Shown one piece after another: positions 8,961 through 17,529 of a DNA stretch of 64,000 nt. Source of the DNA: Mitsuaria sp. PDC51 (GTDB taxonomy: Bacteria; Pseudomonadota; Gammaproteobacteria; Burkholderiales; Burkholderiaceae_C); the NCBI RefSeq assembly GCF_900113225.1, contig NZ_FOZE01000003.1, positions 372,001-436,000 on the forward strand. The letters run 5' to 3'. Position 1 is the first letter of the stretch, and every line of letters begins with the position of its first letter. The translations under genes and the position numbers were made by a program. The notes under the pieces are model-generated. The model was not told where the DNA came from and did not search any database. It was given only the letters and a program-made list of their open reading frames with translations.

Positions 8961-11024
8961 ATGAGCGCCGCCCCCGCTGCCAATCCGCTGCTGTCCGCCT
9001 GGACCGGCCCCTACGGGCTGCCGCCGTTCGAGGCGATCGAGGCCGGGCATTTCGAACCGGCCTTCGACGCGGCGCTGGCCGCGCACCGCGCCGAGCTCGA
9101 CGCGATCGCGTCGCAGCCGGCGGCCCCGACCTTCGAGAACACGCTCGCCGCGCTCGATCGTGCCGGGCGCGCGTTGACCGCGCTGGAGCACCTGTTCTCG
9201 ACGCTGAGCGCGTCGGCGAGTTCGCCCGAGCTGCAGGCGGTGCAGCGGCGCATGGCCGCGCCGCTGGCCGCGCACACCAACGCGATCTACCTGAACGCCG
9301 CGCTGTTCGCCCGCGTCGAGGCGCTGCATGAACAGCGCGCCGCGCTCGGGCTCACGCCGGAGCAGCGGCGGCTGCTGGAGCGCGTGCACCTGGACTTCGT
9401 CCGCGCCGGCGCCCGGCTGCAGGGCGCGGACCGCGAGCGCTACGCCGCCAACATGGAGCGGCAGGCGGAACTCAACACCCGCTTCGCGCAGAACGTGCTG
9501 GCCGACGAGAGCGGCTACCAGCTGGTGCTGCGCGGCGAACGCGACCTGGCCGGCCTGCCGGACTTCGTCCGCGCCGCCGCGCGCCAGGCGGCGCTGGACC
9601 GCGGGCAGGCGGAGGAGGGCGTGCACGTGGTGACGCTGTCGCGCTCGCTGATCGTGCCCTTCCTGACCTTCAGCGAGCGGCGCGACCTGCGCGAGCAGGC
9701 CTGGCGCGCCTGGGTCGGCCGCGGCGACGCGACCGGCGAGACCGACAACCGCGCGCTGGTGCGGGAGCTGCTCGCGCTGCGACATGAGCAGGCCACGCTG
9801 CACGGCCATCGCAGCTTCGCCGACTACGCGCTGGCCGACACCATGGCCGGCCGCCAGTCGGCGGTGCAGGCGCTGCTGGACCAGGTCTGGGAGCCGGCCA
9901 AGGCGGCCGCCGCGCGCGAGCGGGCGATGCTCGACGAGGTGCGCGAGCAGCTCGGCCACGACCTGAGCATCGAGGCCTGGGACTGGCGCTGGTACGCCGA
10001 GAAGGTGCGGCAGCAGCGCTTCCAGCTCGACGAGGCGGAGGTCAAGCCCTACTTCCCGCTGGACGCGATGGTGCGCGCGATGTTCGACTGCGCCGAGCGC
10101 CTTTACGGCCTGCGTTTCGTCGAGCAGCCGCAGGTCGCCGGTTATCACCCGGACGTGAAGGTCCACGAGGTCCGGGGCGAGGATGGCCGCCTGCGCGGCG
10201 TCTTCATCCAGGACAACTTCGCGCGTCCGACCAAGCGCAGCGGGGCCTGGATGAACGCGCTGCGCTGGCAGGCGCGCAACGGCATCGACGCGCTGCCGAT
10301 CATCCTGAACAACAACAACTTCGCCAAGGGCGCGCCGGGCGAGCCGACGCTGCTGTCCTTCGACGACGTGCGCACGCTGTTCCACGAGTTCGGCCATGGT
10401 CTGCACGGGCTGCTGTCGGACGTCGAGTTCGAGCGCCTGTCCGGCACGCAGGTGCTGCGCGACTTCGTCGAGCTGCCCTCGCAGCTGATGGAGCACTGGA
10501 TGGCCGAGCCGGCGGTGCTGAAGCAGCATGCGCGCCATCACCGCACCGGCGAGCCGCTGCCCGATCCGCTGCTGGCGCGGCTCAAGGCCGCCGCGACCTT
10601 CAACCAGGGCTACGAGACGGTGCGCTATTGCGCGTCGGCGCTGGTGGACCTGGCCATCCACGCGCGGGAAGAGGCCGAGGCGCCGGACCCGGTCGCCTTC
10701 GAGCGCGAGACACTGGAGCGCCTGGGCCTGCCGCCGGCGGTCGGGATGAATCACCGGCTGACGCATTTCCAGCACCTGTTCTCGGGCAGCTATTACGCCT
10801 CCGGCTATTACGTCTACCTGTGGGCGGAAGTACTGGACTGCGATGCCTTCGAGGCCTTCGTCGAGGCCGGCGATCCGTTCGACCGGTCGGTCGCCCGGTC
10901 GCTGCTGGACAACATCCTGTCGGTGGGCAACAGCCGCGAGCCGGGCGCGACCTACCGGGCCTTCCGCGGCCGCGACGCGCGGGTTGAGCCGATGCTCAAG
11001 GGGCGGGGACTGGTGCCCGCCTGA
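8961..11024 (+). CDS. dcp: M3 family peptidyl-dipeptidase Dcp
   Basis: 687-residue zinc metallopeptidase that removes C-terminal dipeptides from short peptides in the cytoplasm. The zinc site is seen in TLFHEFGHGLHGLL (His-Glu-x-x-His near residue 475), with a downstream Glu ligand in DFVELPSQLMEHW. The N-terminus (PPFEAIEAGHFEPAFDAALA) and the IYLNAALFARVEAL segment fit Dcp better than the sister enzyme OpdA/PrlC. The conserved SGSYYASGYYVYLWAEVL and C-terminal LSVGNSREPG segments are present, and the length is typical. The start at 8961 is chosen for GGAG seven nt upstream; an ATG at 8943 and a TTG at 8940 are possible but lack this. It is followed by a 9-bp hairpin. Confidence 0.93.
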   Translation: MSAAPAANPLLSAWTGPYGLPPFEAIEAGHFEPAFDAALAAHRAELDAIASQPAAPTFENTLAALDRAGRALTALEHLFSTLSASASSPELQAVQRRMAAPLAAHTNAIYLNAALFARVEALHEQRAALGLTPEQRRLLERVHLDFVRAGARLQGADRERYAANMERQAELNTRFAQNVLADESGYQLVLRGERDLAGLPDFVRAAARQAALDRGQAEEGVHVVTLSRSLIVPFLTFSERRDLREQAWRAWVGRGDATGETDNRALVRELLALRHEQATLHGHRSFADYALADTMAGRQSAVQALLDQVWEPAKAAAARERAMLDEVREQLGHDLSIEAWDWRWYAEKVRQQRFQLDEAEVKPYFPLDAMVRAMFDCAERLYGLRFVEQPQVAGYHPDVKVHEVRGEDGRLRGVFIQDNFARPTKRSGAWMNALRWQARNGIDALPIILNNNNFAKGAPGEPTLLSFDDVRTLFHEFGHGLHGLLSDVEFERLSGTQVLRDFVELPSQLMEHWMAEPAVLKQHARHHRTGEPLPDPLLARLKAAATFNQGYETVRYCASALVDLAIHAREEAEAPDPVAFERETLERLGLPPAVGMNHRLTHFQHLFSGSYYASGYYVYLWAEVLDCDAFEAFVEAGDPFDRSVARSLLDNILSVGNSREPGATYRAFRGRDARVEPMLKGRGLVPA

Positions 11025-11066
11025 CCTGCCGGACCCGCCTGAAGGCGGGCCTGGACTCCCCCTGTC

Positions 11067-11088
11067 GAGGGCCCCGGAAGGGGCCCTC
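11067..11088 (+). terminator. Rho-independent-like terminator after dcp
   Basis: A perfect 9-bp stem (GAGGGCCCC / GGGGCCCTC) with a stable GGAA tetraloop sits 42 nt after the dcp stop and is followed by GTCGTTTCG. The T-tract is short, but stem, loop and placement suit a terminator. A second, smaller GC hairpin lies just upstream. Confidence 0.65.
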
Positions 11089-11251
11089 GTCGTTTCGGGT
11101 AAACCCGGATCGTGGGCGCCGTTCATCGCGCTCCGCCGCAGTTCGTCGCTAGCAACAACGTGTTGGTCGCAGCAGACTTTTGCTAGGGGTAAACCCCTGC
11201 GACAGTTCGCCCCATGCCGCAAGAACAACCCCGCGGCCCCTGGAGGAAGAG

Positions 11252-11527
11252 ATGAACACCATTCGCTGCCACGACCGTTTCGCGACGCTCAAGCGCCTTG
11301 CCGCGCTGATCGGGATCGGGGCCGGCATCGCCGCCGGCCTGCTGATGGCGCTGCCCAGCCGCGCCGGCCAGCCGGAGCGCCTGCCGACGGTGGTCATCAA
11401 CGGCAAGTCCGCGCCGACGCTCGCCGCGCTGCGCGCCGCAGGCGAAGTCCAGACGCTGCCCACGGTGGTGGTGACCGGCCGCCGCGCCGACACCGGCGTG
11501 GACGGCGAACAGGTGGCGTCGCGATGA
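11252..11527 (+). CDS. Small exported or membrane protein with two TonB-box-like motifs
   Basis: 91-residue protein behind a strong ribosome site (GGAGGAAG). The hydrophobic segment at about residues 18-34 ([18 protein letters not shown]) ends in PSRAG, which could be a signal-peptide cleavage site or an anchor. The short remainder carries a repeated motif, [13 protein letters not shown] and [13 protein letters not shown], separated by about 22 residues. Each resembles the TonB box found at the N-terminus of TonB-dependent receptors, but no barrel follows. The protein is too small to be a receptor. I do not recognise a named family, and the function is unknown. Confidence 0.7.
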   Translation: MNTIRCHDRFATLKRLAALIGIGAGIAAGLLMALPSRAGQPERLPTVVINGKSAPTLAALRAAGEVQTLPTVVVTGRRADTGVDGEQVASR

Positions 11528-11696
11528 GCGGGCTGGCGAGCTTCCTGGCGCGGCGTGTCGCCGACGCGGCCGACGCGGCCGTCGAGCTGGATCCGGCCTC
11601 CGGCATCCGCCTGTCCTGGCCGGCGCCGATGAACGCGTCGGGCGTGGATCGCGCGGGCCCATCCCCTGCGCGGCTGCCGGTGTCCCCCTCGCTCCC

Positions 11697-11702
11697 TATG
11701 AT
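11697..11702 (+). promoter_or_regulatory. -10-like hexamer placed for a leaderless SDR transcript
   Basis: TATGAT lies 6 nt before the ATG of the dehydrogenase gene. If it is the -10 element, transcription would start at or within a base or two of the start codon. This fits the absence of a recognisable ribosome site there. Confidence 0.35.
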
Positions 11703-11708
11703 GCGGGG

Positions 11709-12539
11709 ATGGACTCTGCCCACGCCGCCCTCGATCCCGTCGCTGCCCACGTGACGCCCTCGCCCGAGGTCGTTCCGCTCGCGGCGGCCTCGCCCCTCCA
11801 GACCCGCTTCGCCGCGGTGACCGGCGCCGGCTCCGGCATCGGCCGCGCCGCGGCGCAGGCCTTGATGCAGGCCGGCTGGCAGGTCGCGCTGCTGGGGCGT
11901 CGCGAGGCGATGCTGCGCGAGACCGCGGCGCTCGCGCCGGAACGCGCGCTGGTGCTGCCCGCCGATGTCGCCGACGAGGCCCAGGTGAACGCCGCCTTCG
12001 ACGCGATCGAACGCCGCTGGGGCCGGCTCGACTTCCTGTTCAACAACGCCGGGCGCGGCGCGCCGGCGTCGGACATCGACGAACTGAGCCTCGAGACCTG
12101 GCGGGCCGTCGTCGACGTCAACCTGACCGGCAGCTTCCTCTGCGCCCGCGCGGCCTTCGGCCTGATGAAGCGGCAGTCGCCCCGCGGCGGGCGCATCGTC
12201 AACAACGGGTCGATCTCGGCGCATGCGCCGCGGCCGGGGTCGATCGCCTACACCTCGACCAAGCACGCGATCACCGGCCTGACCAAGACGCTGGCGCTGG
12301 ATGGCCGCCGGCATGACATCGCGGCCGGCCAGATCGACATCGGCAATGCCGAGACCGATCTGACCGAGCGCTTCAAGCAGGGCGTGCCGCAGGCGCATGG
12401 CGGCACGATGGTGGAGCCGGTGATGGATGTCGGCCATGCCGCCAGCGCCGTGCTGTACATGGCGGGATTGCCGCTGTCGGCCAACGTGCCTTTCCTGACG
12501 GTGATGGCCACCAAGATGCCCTACATTGGCCGCGGCTGA
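11709..12539 (+). CDS. SDR family NAD(P)-dependent oxidoreductase
   Basis: 276-residue classical short-chain dehydrogenase. Seen: the dinucleotide-binding motif TGAGSGIG (near residue 37), NNAG (near 113), the catalytic Ser in NNGSISA and the YTSTK catalytic Tyr/Lys pair (near 180-184). A variable, acidic C-terminal substrate loop ends in [11 protein letters not shown]. The N-terminal about 30 residues are Ala/Pro-rich and extend beyond the usual start, so an internal start is possible. The substrate cannot be inferred. It stands between a small exported protein and a small membrane protein, 66 nt upstream of the latter. Confidence 0.92.
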   Translation: MDSAHAALDPVAAHVTPSPEVVPLAAASPLQTRFAAVTGAGSGIGRAAAQALMQAGWQVALLGRREAMLRETAALAPERALVLPADVADEAQVNAAFDAIERRWGRLDFLFNNAGRGAPASDIDELSLETWRAVVDVNLTGSFLCARAAFGLMKRQSPRGGRIVNNGSISAHAPRPGSIAYTSTKHAITGLTKTLALDGRRHDIAAGQIDIGNAETDLTERFKQGVPQAHGGTMVEPVMDVGHAASAVLYMAGLPLSANVPFLTVMATKMPYIGRG

Positions 12540-12605
12540 CCGCCCGCGTCCGGGCCTTGAATCCGGGCTTGAATCCGGGCCCGACCGCCCCGAACTGAAC
12601 GACCG

Positions 12606-12938
12606 ATGAACGCTCTCTCCACGCTCTTCTCGATCGCCGCCCGCCTCGTGCTGGCGGTGGCCTCCCTGGTGCTCTTCCTGGTGGTGCTGGCTGCCGGGCT
12701 GGTGATTTTCGGCGGGGTGCTGCTGTGGAGCCTGATCCGCGGCCGCCGGCCGACGCTGCGCACGGCGGCGTTCCAGCGCGCGGCGCAGTTCCGTGCGCAG
12801 GCGTTCCGCGGTGGACGCGGACCGTTCCCCGGCGGGATGCCCGGGGGCATGGCGGGCACCGGCCGCGCGCCGCAGGGCGAGGTCATCGACGCCGAGGTCC
12901 GCGAAGTGCCCCACAGCGATCCGCGCCTGGAGCGCTGA
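12606..12938 (+). CDS. Small inner-membrane protein of unknown function
   Basis: 110-residue protein with a long hydrophobic region at about residues 10-43 (enough for one long or two short TM helices), then a basic Arg-rich tail, a Gly/Pro stretch (GGMPGGMAG) and an acidic end (EVIDAEVREVPHSDPRLER). The coding signal is supported by amino-acid composition and by its position directly after the SDR gene on the same strand. It is convergent with rsgA, only 15 nt apart. No family recognised; the C-terminal pattern is common in short Burkholderiales membrane proteins. Confidence 0.7.
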   Translation: MNALSTLFSIAARLVLAVASLVLFLVVLAAGLVIFGGVLLWSLIRGRRPTLRTAAFQRAAQFRAQAFRGGRGPFPGGMPGGMAGTGRAPQGEVIDAEVREVPHSDPRLER

Positions 12939-12953
12939 CCATCGCCGCAGCGC

Positions 12954-13859
12954 TCAATACTTGGGCGGCGCGCTGAGCTCGTCCCAGAGCTCGTCGTAGA
13001 TGCGGTAACGCGAGGGGCTGATCGCCCCCGCCTCGACCGCCGTCAGCACCGCGCAGCCGGGCTCATGCCGATGGCTGCAGTTGTGGAAGCGGCACTCGCC
13101 CAGATAGGGCTTGAAATCGGGCATGTAGCTCGCCAGGTCCGGCGCGGCGATCTGGCGCAGGCCGAATTCCTGGAAGCCCGGTGAATCGATCAGCGCGTCC
13201 TCGCGCCCCGCGTCCATCCAGTACCACTGCGTCGTGGTCGTCGTGTGGCGCCCCGAATTCAACGCCTGCGAGATCTCGCCCACCTGCGCCTGCGCATCGG
13301 GCACCAGCAGGTTGATCAGCGTGCTCTTGCCGGTGCCGCTGGGCCCCAGCACCAGCGTCGCCTGGCCGTGCAGCAACGGCAGCAGCACCTCGCGCGACTC
13401 GTCCGGGCGGCCCTTCAGGCTGAGCTCCAGCACCCGCTGGCCCATGGCCTTGTACGGCGCGAGCCGCTCGCGCGCGGCCGGGGCGCCGGGCAGGTCGGTC
13501 TTGTTGAGCACGATGTCGGCCGCGATGCCGGCGCTCTGCGCCGCGATCAGCGCGCGGGTGAGCTGCGATTCGGAGAACTGCGGCTCGACCGCCACCAGGA
13601 TCAGCAGCCGGTCCAGGTTGGCGGCGAAGCTCTTGGTCTTCCACTCGTCCTGGCGGAACAGCAGGTTGCGCCGCGGCTCGACCTTCTCGATCACGCCCTC
13701 GTGCTCGCTGCTGCGCATCCAGCGCACGCGGTCGCCCACCACGCAATCGCTCTTCTTGCCGCGGGTCAGGCAGTGGATACGCTGCCCGTCCTGGTCCTCG
13801 ACGACGTAATGGCGGCCGTGCCCGCGCACCACCAGCCCGGTCTGCGGCGCCTTGCTCAT
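12954..13859 (-). CDS. rsgA: Ribosome small-subunit-dependent GTPase A
   Basis: 301-residue circularly permuted GTPase that helps late maturation of the 30S subunit. Domain order: an OB-fold N-terminus (VVRGHGRHYVVEDQDGQRIHC), then the permuted G domain with NKTDL (G4) near residue 118, GPSGTGKST (G1) near 173 and DSPGFQEFG (G3) near 220. A C-terminal zinc-binding segment follows, with the Cys/His set in CRFHNCSHRHEPGC. All key motifs are intact. Its ATG overlaps the stop of the upstream M48 protease gene by 4 nt, so the two are translationally coupled; no functional link between the pair is known to me. Confidence 0.96.
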   Translation of the reverse strand: MSKAPQTGLVVRGHGRHYVVEDQDGQRIHCLTRGKKSDCVVGDRVRWMRSSEHEGVIEKVEPRRNLLFRQDEWKTKSFAANLDRLLILVAVEPQFSESQLTRALIAAQSAGIAADIVLNKTDLPGAPAARERLAPYKAMGQRVLELSLKGRPDESREVLLPLLHGQATLVLGPSGTGKSTLINLLVPDAQAQVGEISQALNSGRHTTTTTQWYWMDAGREDALIDSPGFQEFGLRQIAAPDLASYMPDFKPYLGECRFHNCSHRHEPGCAVLTAVEAGAISPSRYRIYDELWDELSAPPKY

Positions 13860-15208
13860 GCGACCTGTCCCGCCGGCGCGGCCGGTGCGCCCGACAGCGA
13901 CGCGATCGCCGCCAGCCGCTCGCTGGCCGGCGGATGCGAGTAGTAGAAGCGCGCGAACAGCGGGTCCGGCGTCAGCGTGCCGGCGTTGTCCTCGTGCAGC
14001 TTGAGCAGCGCCTGCGACAGGTCGGCGCCGCTGGCCTGGGCGCAGGCATAGGCGTCGGCCTCGAACTCGTGCCGCCGCGACCACAGCGACATCAGTGGCG
14101 TCAGGAAGAAGGTGAAGGGCGGCAGCGCGAGCATGATCAGGAGCAGCGCGAGCGCGTCGTTGGGCGCGTCCAGGCTGGGACGCACGCCCAGCCCGAGGTA
14201 GAAGCCCGCCTGCGTGCTGAGCCAGCCCAGCAGCGCGAAGCCGGCCAGGCTGAGCGCGAACATCAGCGCCATGCGCTGCGGCACGTGGCGGCGCTTGAAG
14301 TGGCCCAGCTCGTGCGCGAGCACCGCCTCGACCTCGGGCGGATCGAGCCGCTCGAGCAGGGTGTCGAAGAACACCACCCGCTTGGCGGCGCCCAGGCCGG
14401 TGAAGTAGGCGTTGCCGTGCGCCGAGCGCCGGCTGCCGTCCATCACGAACAGTCCCTTGGCCGCGAAGCCGCAGCGCTGCATCAGCGTCTGGACGCGCTC
14501 GCGCAGCGCGGCGTCCTCCAGCGGCTGGAACTTGTTGAACAGCGGCGCGATGACGGTGGGATAGATCACCAGCATCAGCAGGTTGAAGCCCATCCAGGCG
14601 CCCCAGGCCCACAGCCACCACAGGCTGCCCGCCTGCGCCATCAGCCACAGGATCAGCGCCGCGATCGGCAGCCCGAGCAGCGCACCCACCGCCAGGCCCT
14701 TGAGCCCGTCGACGATGAACAGCCGCAGCGTCGTGCGGTTGAAGCCGAAGCGTTCCTCCAGCCGGAAGGTGTTGTAGAGCGACCAGGGCAGGTCGAGCAG
14801 CCCGGACAGCAGCCCGAAGACCGCCAGCAGCGCGAGCTGGTAGCCCATCGGGCCGAGTTCCTCGCGCCAGGACAGGGCCCACTGGTTGAGCAGGTCCAGG
14901 CCGCCCAGCAGCGTCCAGCCGATCAGCAGCGCGGTGTCCCAGGCCAGGTGCAGCGTGCCGAAGCGGCCGCGCGCGACGGTGTAGTCGGCGGCCTTCTGGT
15001 GCGCGGACAGCGGCACGGTGCCGACGAAGGCGGCCGGTACCGCGCCGCGGTGGCGCGCGACGTGGCGCATCTGGCGCGAGGACAGCCAGAGCTTGACCAG
15101 GAAGGAGACGATCACCGCGGCGACGAAGGCCGCGGTCAGCGCGAGCGGGGAGGTGGCCAGCGCGGAGGGCGCCGGCGCGGCGGCGATGGCCGCGGGAGGG
15201 ATCTGCAT
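13856..15208 (-). CDS. M48 family membrane metallopeptidase (CAAX protease/Ste24-like)
   Basis: About 450-residue integral membrane zinc protease. Several TM helices are visible (near residues 20-45, 90-120, 135-160, 185-235). The metal site VLAHELGHFKRRH (HExxH) lies near residue 285, and the third ligand is in RRHEFEADAYA near 370. Ste24-like extension features are FNRTTLRLFIVDGLKG and YPTVIAPLFNKFQPL. I take the ATG at 15208; another in-frame ATG at 15241 would add 11 residues, and neither has a strong ribosome site. It is the first gene of a pair with rsgA. Bacterial members are thought to work in membrane protein quality control. Confidence 0.92.
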   Translation of the reverse strand: MQIPPAAIAAAPAPSALATSPLALTAAFVAAVIVSFLVKLWLSSRQMRHVARHRGAVPAAFVGTVPLSAHQKAADYTVARGRFGTLHLAWDTALLIGWTLLGGLDLLNQWALSWREELGPMGYQLALLAVFGLLSGLLDLPWSLYNTFRLEERFGFNRTTLRLFIVDGLKGLAVGALLGLPIAALILWLMAQAGSLWWLWAWGAWMGFNLLMLVIYPTVIAPLFNKFQPLEDAALRERVQTLMQRCGFAAKGLFVMDGSRRSAHGNAYFTGLGAAKRVVFFDTLLERLDPPEVEAVLAHELGHFKRRHVPQRMALMFALSLAGFALLGWLSTQAGFYLGLGVRPSLDAPNDALALLLIMLALPPFTFFLTPLMSLWSRRHEFEADAYACAQASGADLSQALLKLHEDNAGTLTPDPLFARFYYSHPPASERLAAIASLSGAPAAPAGQVA

Positions 15209-15298
15209 GGGCTCGAAGTGTAGGTCCCTGCGGCGACACATCCGGCGCGCATTCGGCGTGCGGCAGCGGGCCCCCGCCGCCGGCGTGGGCCCCGGAGG

Positions 15299-16546
15299 TC
15301 AGAGGCCGGCGTGGGTCTCCGCGCCTTCCACCAGCCGCGCCGGCCAGTCCCGGCCGACCACGAGGCGGACATCGCCGCGCAGGCCGGCGCGTTCGCTCAA
15401 CGCCGTCGTCACACCCGCCGGCAGGGCCAGCGCCAGGCAGCGCGCGGCCGCGGCCTGGCCGGCGGCGTAATCCACGCGGGTGCGGACCACGTCGTAGGCG
15501 GGCTGGTTGGTCAGGCGCGCGCGCGGCAGCCCGCGCTGCGACAGCCAGCCTTCCACCCGGGCCGCCATGCCGGTCGCGCCCATGCCGTTGCTGACTTCCA
15601 GCCGCTTCGGGGGCGCGCACCCGCCGGGCGGCGAGAGCGCTTGGCCGAGCGAAGCCGCCGCCGCGATCGTGGCGAGCTCGGTTGCCGGAAGGCGGGTCGC
15701 GGGTATCGGCGCCGTGTCGAGCGCGGGAATCGGCGCGGTATCGAGCGCGGGCGGCGACATGACGATCGTCGTCGCCGTCGCCGTCGTCGTCGCCGCCGCC
15801 GTTGCCGTCGTCGCCGATGCCGTCGCCGATGCCGTCGTCGTTGCCGTCTCCGGCCGCGTGGCGGCGAGCCGCGTCATCGCCTCGTCGCGGTTCGCGCGCG
15901 CCATCGCGTGCGTGGGATCGAGGGCGAGCGCCTCGTCGAGCGCCGCGAGCGCCGGTGCCGGCTGGTCCTTCAGGAGCAGCACGTAGGCGAGGTTGTTGTG
16001 CGCCCGGGCCCGCTGCGGCGCGAGCGCGACCGCCTGGCGCAACGCGGCCTCGGCCTCGTCGAGCCGGCCCGCCGACGCCAGCGTGCGGCCCAGCCCGTCC
16101 CACGCCGCCTCCGACGACGCGTCGCGTTCCGTCGCCTTGCGATAGGACTGCGCCGCGCGCGGCCAGTCGCGCGAGCCTTCGAAGTAGCGGCCGGCCGCGA
16201 GGTAGGCCTGGACCGCCTGCGGCGTGTCGTCGACGCGGTAGACCGGCGCGACCTGGTAGGCGCGCGGCGGCGCCGCGGGCGGCCACAGCGCGCAGCCCGC
16301 CAGCGTCAGTGCCGACGCCGCCTGGCCGAGCGCGACCGCCCGGCGCAGGCCGGCAGCGCGCCCGCGCCCTGGCCGCGTGCGAGGCGGCAGCGCCGTCGGC
16401 GCCGCGCCGCGGCTGGGCGAGGGATCCAGGTCGAGTTCGACATCGACGACTGGGGCGCCGCCGCGGGAGGGCGCGGCGCGAGGGCGCTCGGACGCCGGGG
16501 CGGGCAGGGCGGACGCGGGCGACGGAAATCGGCTTTGCACACGCAT
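15299..16546 (-). CDS. TPR protein with LytR-type C-terminal domain, TadD-like
   Basis: 415-residue last gene of the Tad pilus operon. After a long Arg/Pro/Ala-rich N-terminus (about 70 residues) comes a hydrophobic stretch ending LTLAGCALWP, a possible internal lipobox. Tetratricopeptide repeats follow (about residues 110-230; AYLAAGRYFEGSRDWPRAAQ, AWDGLGRTLASAGRLDEAEA, AHNNLAYVLLLKDQPAPALA), then a Thr/Ala-rich linker. The LytR_C-like domain begins KRLEVSNGMGATGMA and runs to the end. TadD-type TPR lipoproteins assist pilus assembly, probably the outer-membrane secretin. The true start may be nearer the lipobox. It begins 9 nt after tadC. Confidence 0.82.
   Translation of the reverse strand: MRVQSRFPSPASALPAPASERPRAAPSRGGAPVVDVELDLDPSPSRGAAPTALPPRTRPGRGRAAGLRRAVALGQAASALTLAGCALWPPAAPPRAYQVAPVYRVDDTPQAVQAYLAAGRYFEGSRDWPRAAQSYRKATERDASSEAAWDGLGRTLASAGRLDEAEAALRQAVALAPQRARAHNNLAYVLLLKDQPAPALAALDEALALDPTHAMARANRDEAMTRLAATRPETATTTASATASATTATAAATTTATATTIVMSPPALDTAPIPALDTAPIPATRLPATELATIAAAASLGQALSPPGGCAPPKRLEVSNGMGATGMAARVEGWLSQRGLPRARLTNQPAYDVVRTRVDYAAGQAAAARCLALALPAGVTTALSERAGLRGDVRLVVGRDWPARLVEGAETHAGL
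15766..15848. repeat. Trinucleotide-rich slippage-prone run inside the TPR gene
   Basis: A run built almost entirely of GTC, GCC, GTT and GAT triplets on the plus strand. On the minus strand it encodes a Thr/Ala/Ser linker (TATTTASATASATTATAAAT-like). Just beside it, 15710-15755 holds two imperfect copies of an ALDTAPIP-coding unit. Unit changes would stay in frame, so the linker length may vary between strains. Confidence 0.7.
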
Positions 16547-16555
16547 GACGCCTCC

Positions 16556-17494
16556 TCAGCCGCCGGCCATCGTCGGCAGCAGCACACGGTAGATCTGGAT
16601 CATGGCCGGCCCCATCAGCACGACCATCAGCGACGGGAAGATGCAGAAGATCAGCGGGAACAGCAGTTTCAGCGCGATCTTGGCGGCCGCCTCCTCGGCG
16701 CGCTGGCGGCGGCGCGTGCGCAGCATCTCGGCGTGGATGCGCAGCGAGGCGGCGATGCTGGTGCCGAAGCGCTCGGCCTGGCTGATCATCGTGACGAAGC
16801 CGTCCACCTCCTCGACGCCGGTGCGGATGGCCAGGTTGCGCAGCGCCCGTTCGCGGTCCGCGCCCGCGCGCAACTCGAGGTTGACCAGCCGCAGCTCGTC
16901 GGCCAGCGCCGGGCTCTTGAGCTGCAGGTCATCGGCCACGCGCATCATCGCGGCCTCGGTGCCCAGGCCCGCCTCCATGCAGACGGTCATCAGGTCCAGC
17001 GCGTCGGGGAAGGCCTCGAAGATCTCGCGCTGGCGGGCCGTCACCAGGTGCCCCAGCACCAGGTTCGGGCCGTAGTAACCGACGCAGGCCAGCACCAGCA
17101 GCACCAGCATCAGCGCCGCGCCGCGCGGCATGTCGCCGCCGGTGGACAGGGCCGCGAAGCCCGCCAGCGGCAGGCCCAGCGTCAGCAGCGTCTTCAGGCC
17201 GAAGAAGGCCGAGGCGGCGATCGGGCTGCGGATGCCGGCGTGCACGAAGCGCAGCCGGATGCTGGATTTCTCGAAGCCTTCCTCGGGCATCGACAGCTTG
17301 CCGATCGGTCGGGTCAGGTCGGCGACCACCTGCAGGAAGCGCTCGCCCGAAGGCCCTTTCGCGGCCGGCCCGCCCTCCAGCGCGCGCAGCCGCTGCCGCG
17401 CCGGATCGGGCCTGAGCAGCGCGCCCACGCCCAGCACCGCCGTCACGACGACGATGAAGACCAGCCCCAGCATCATCCATTGCATCGCGGACAT
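16556..17494 (-). CDS. tadC: Tad pilus inner-membrane platform protein TadC
   Basis: 312-residue GspF-like (T2SSF domain) membrane protein forming, with TadB, the platform that the TadA ATPase works on. Predicted TM helices lie near residues 6-27, 85-105, 115-135 and at the C-terminus (ALKLLFPLIFCIFPSLMVVL). The T2SSF signature stretch FPDALDLMTVCMEAGLGTE and the SQAERFGTSIAASLRIHAE region are clear. The ATG at 17494 is 35 nt after tadB. The length is normal for TadC. Confidence 0.93.
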   Translation of the reverse strand: MSAMQWMMLGLVFIVVVTAVLGVGALLRPDPARQRLRALEGGPAAKGPSGERFLQVVADLTRPIGKLSMPEEGFEKSSIRLRFVHAGIRSPIAASAFFGLKTLLTLGLPLAGFAALSTGGDMPRGAALMLVLLVLACVGYYGPNLVLGHLVTARQREIFEAFPDALDLMTVCMEAGLGTEAAMMRVADDLQLKSPALADELRLVNLELRAGADRERALRNLAIRTGVEEVDGFVTMISQAERFGTSIAASLRIHAEMLRTRRRQRAEEAAAKIALKLLFPLIFCIFPSLMVVLMGPAMIQIYRVLLPTMAGG

Positions 17495-17529
17495 CGTCGG
17501 TCTCCCTGCTTCGCTCGTGCGTGGCCGCG

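Noticed and set aside
7902-11228. 1108-codon frame antisense to the coiled-coil gene and dcp
   Set aside because: Low-complexity shadow of real plus-strand genes, with no motif and no ribosome site.
11524-11754. 76-codon frame starting with an ATGA overlap at the end of the small exported-protein gene
   Set aside because: Its second half overlaps the SDR start and the -10-like element, composition becomes Pro/Ser noise, and no family pattern is seen.
12556-12579. Two tandem copies of CTTGAATCCGGG before the small membrane protein gene
   Set aside because: Only two short copies; too little to argue function.
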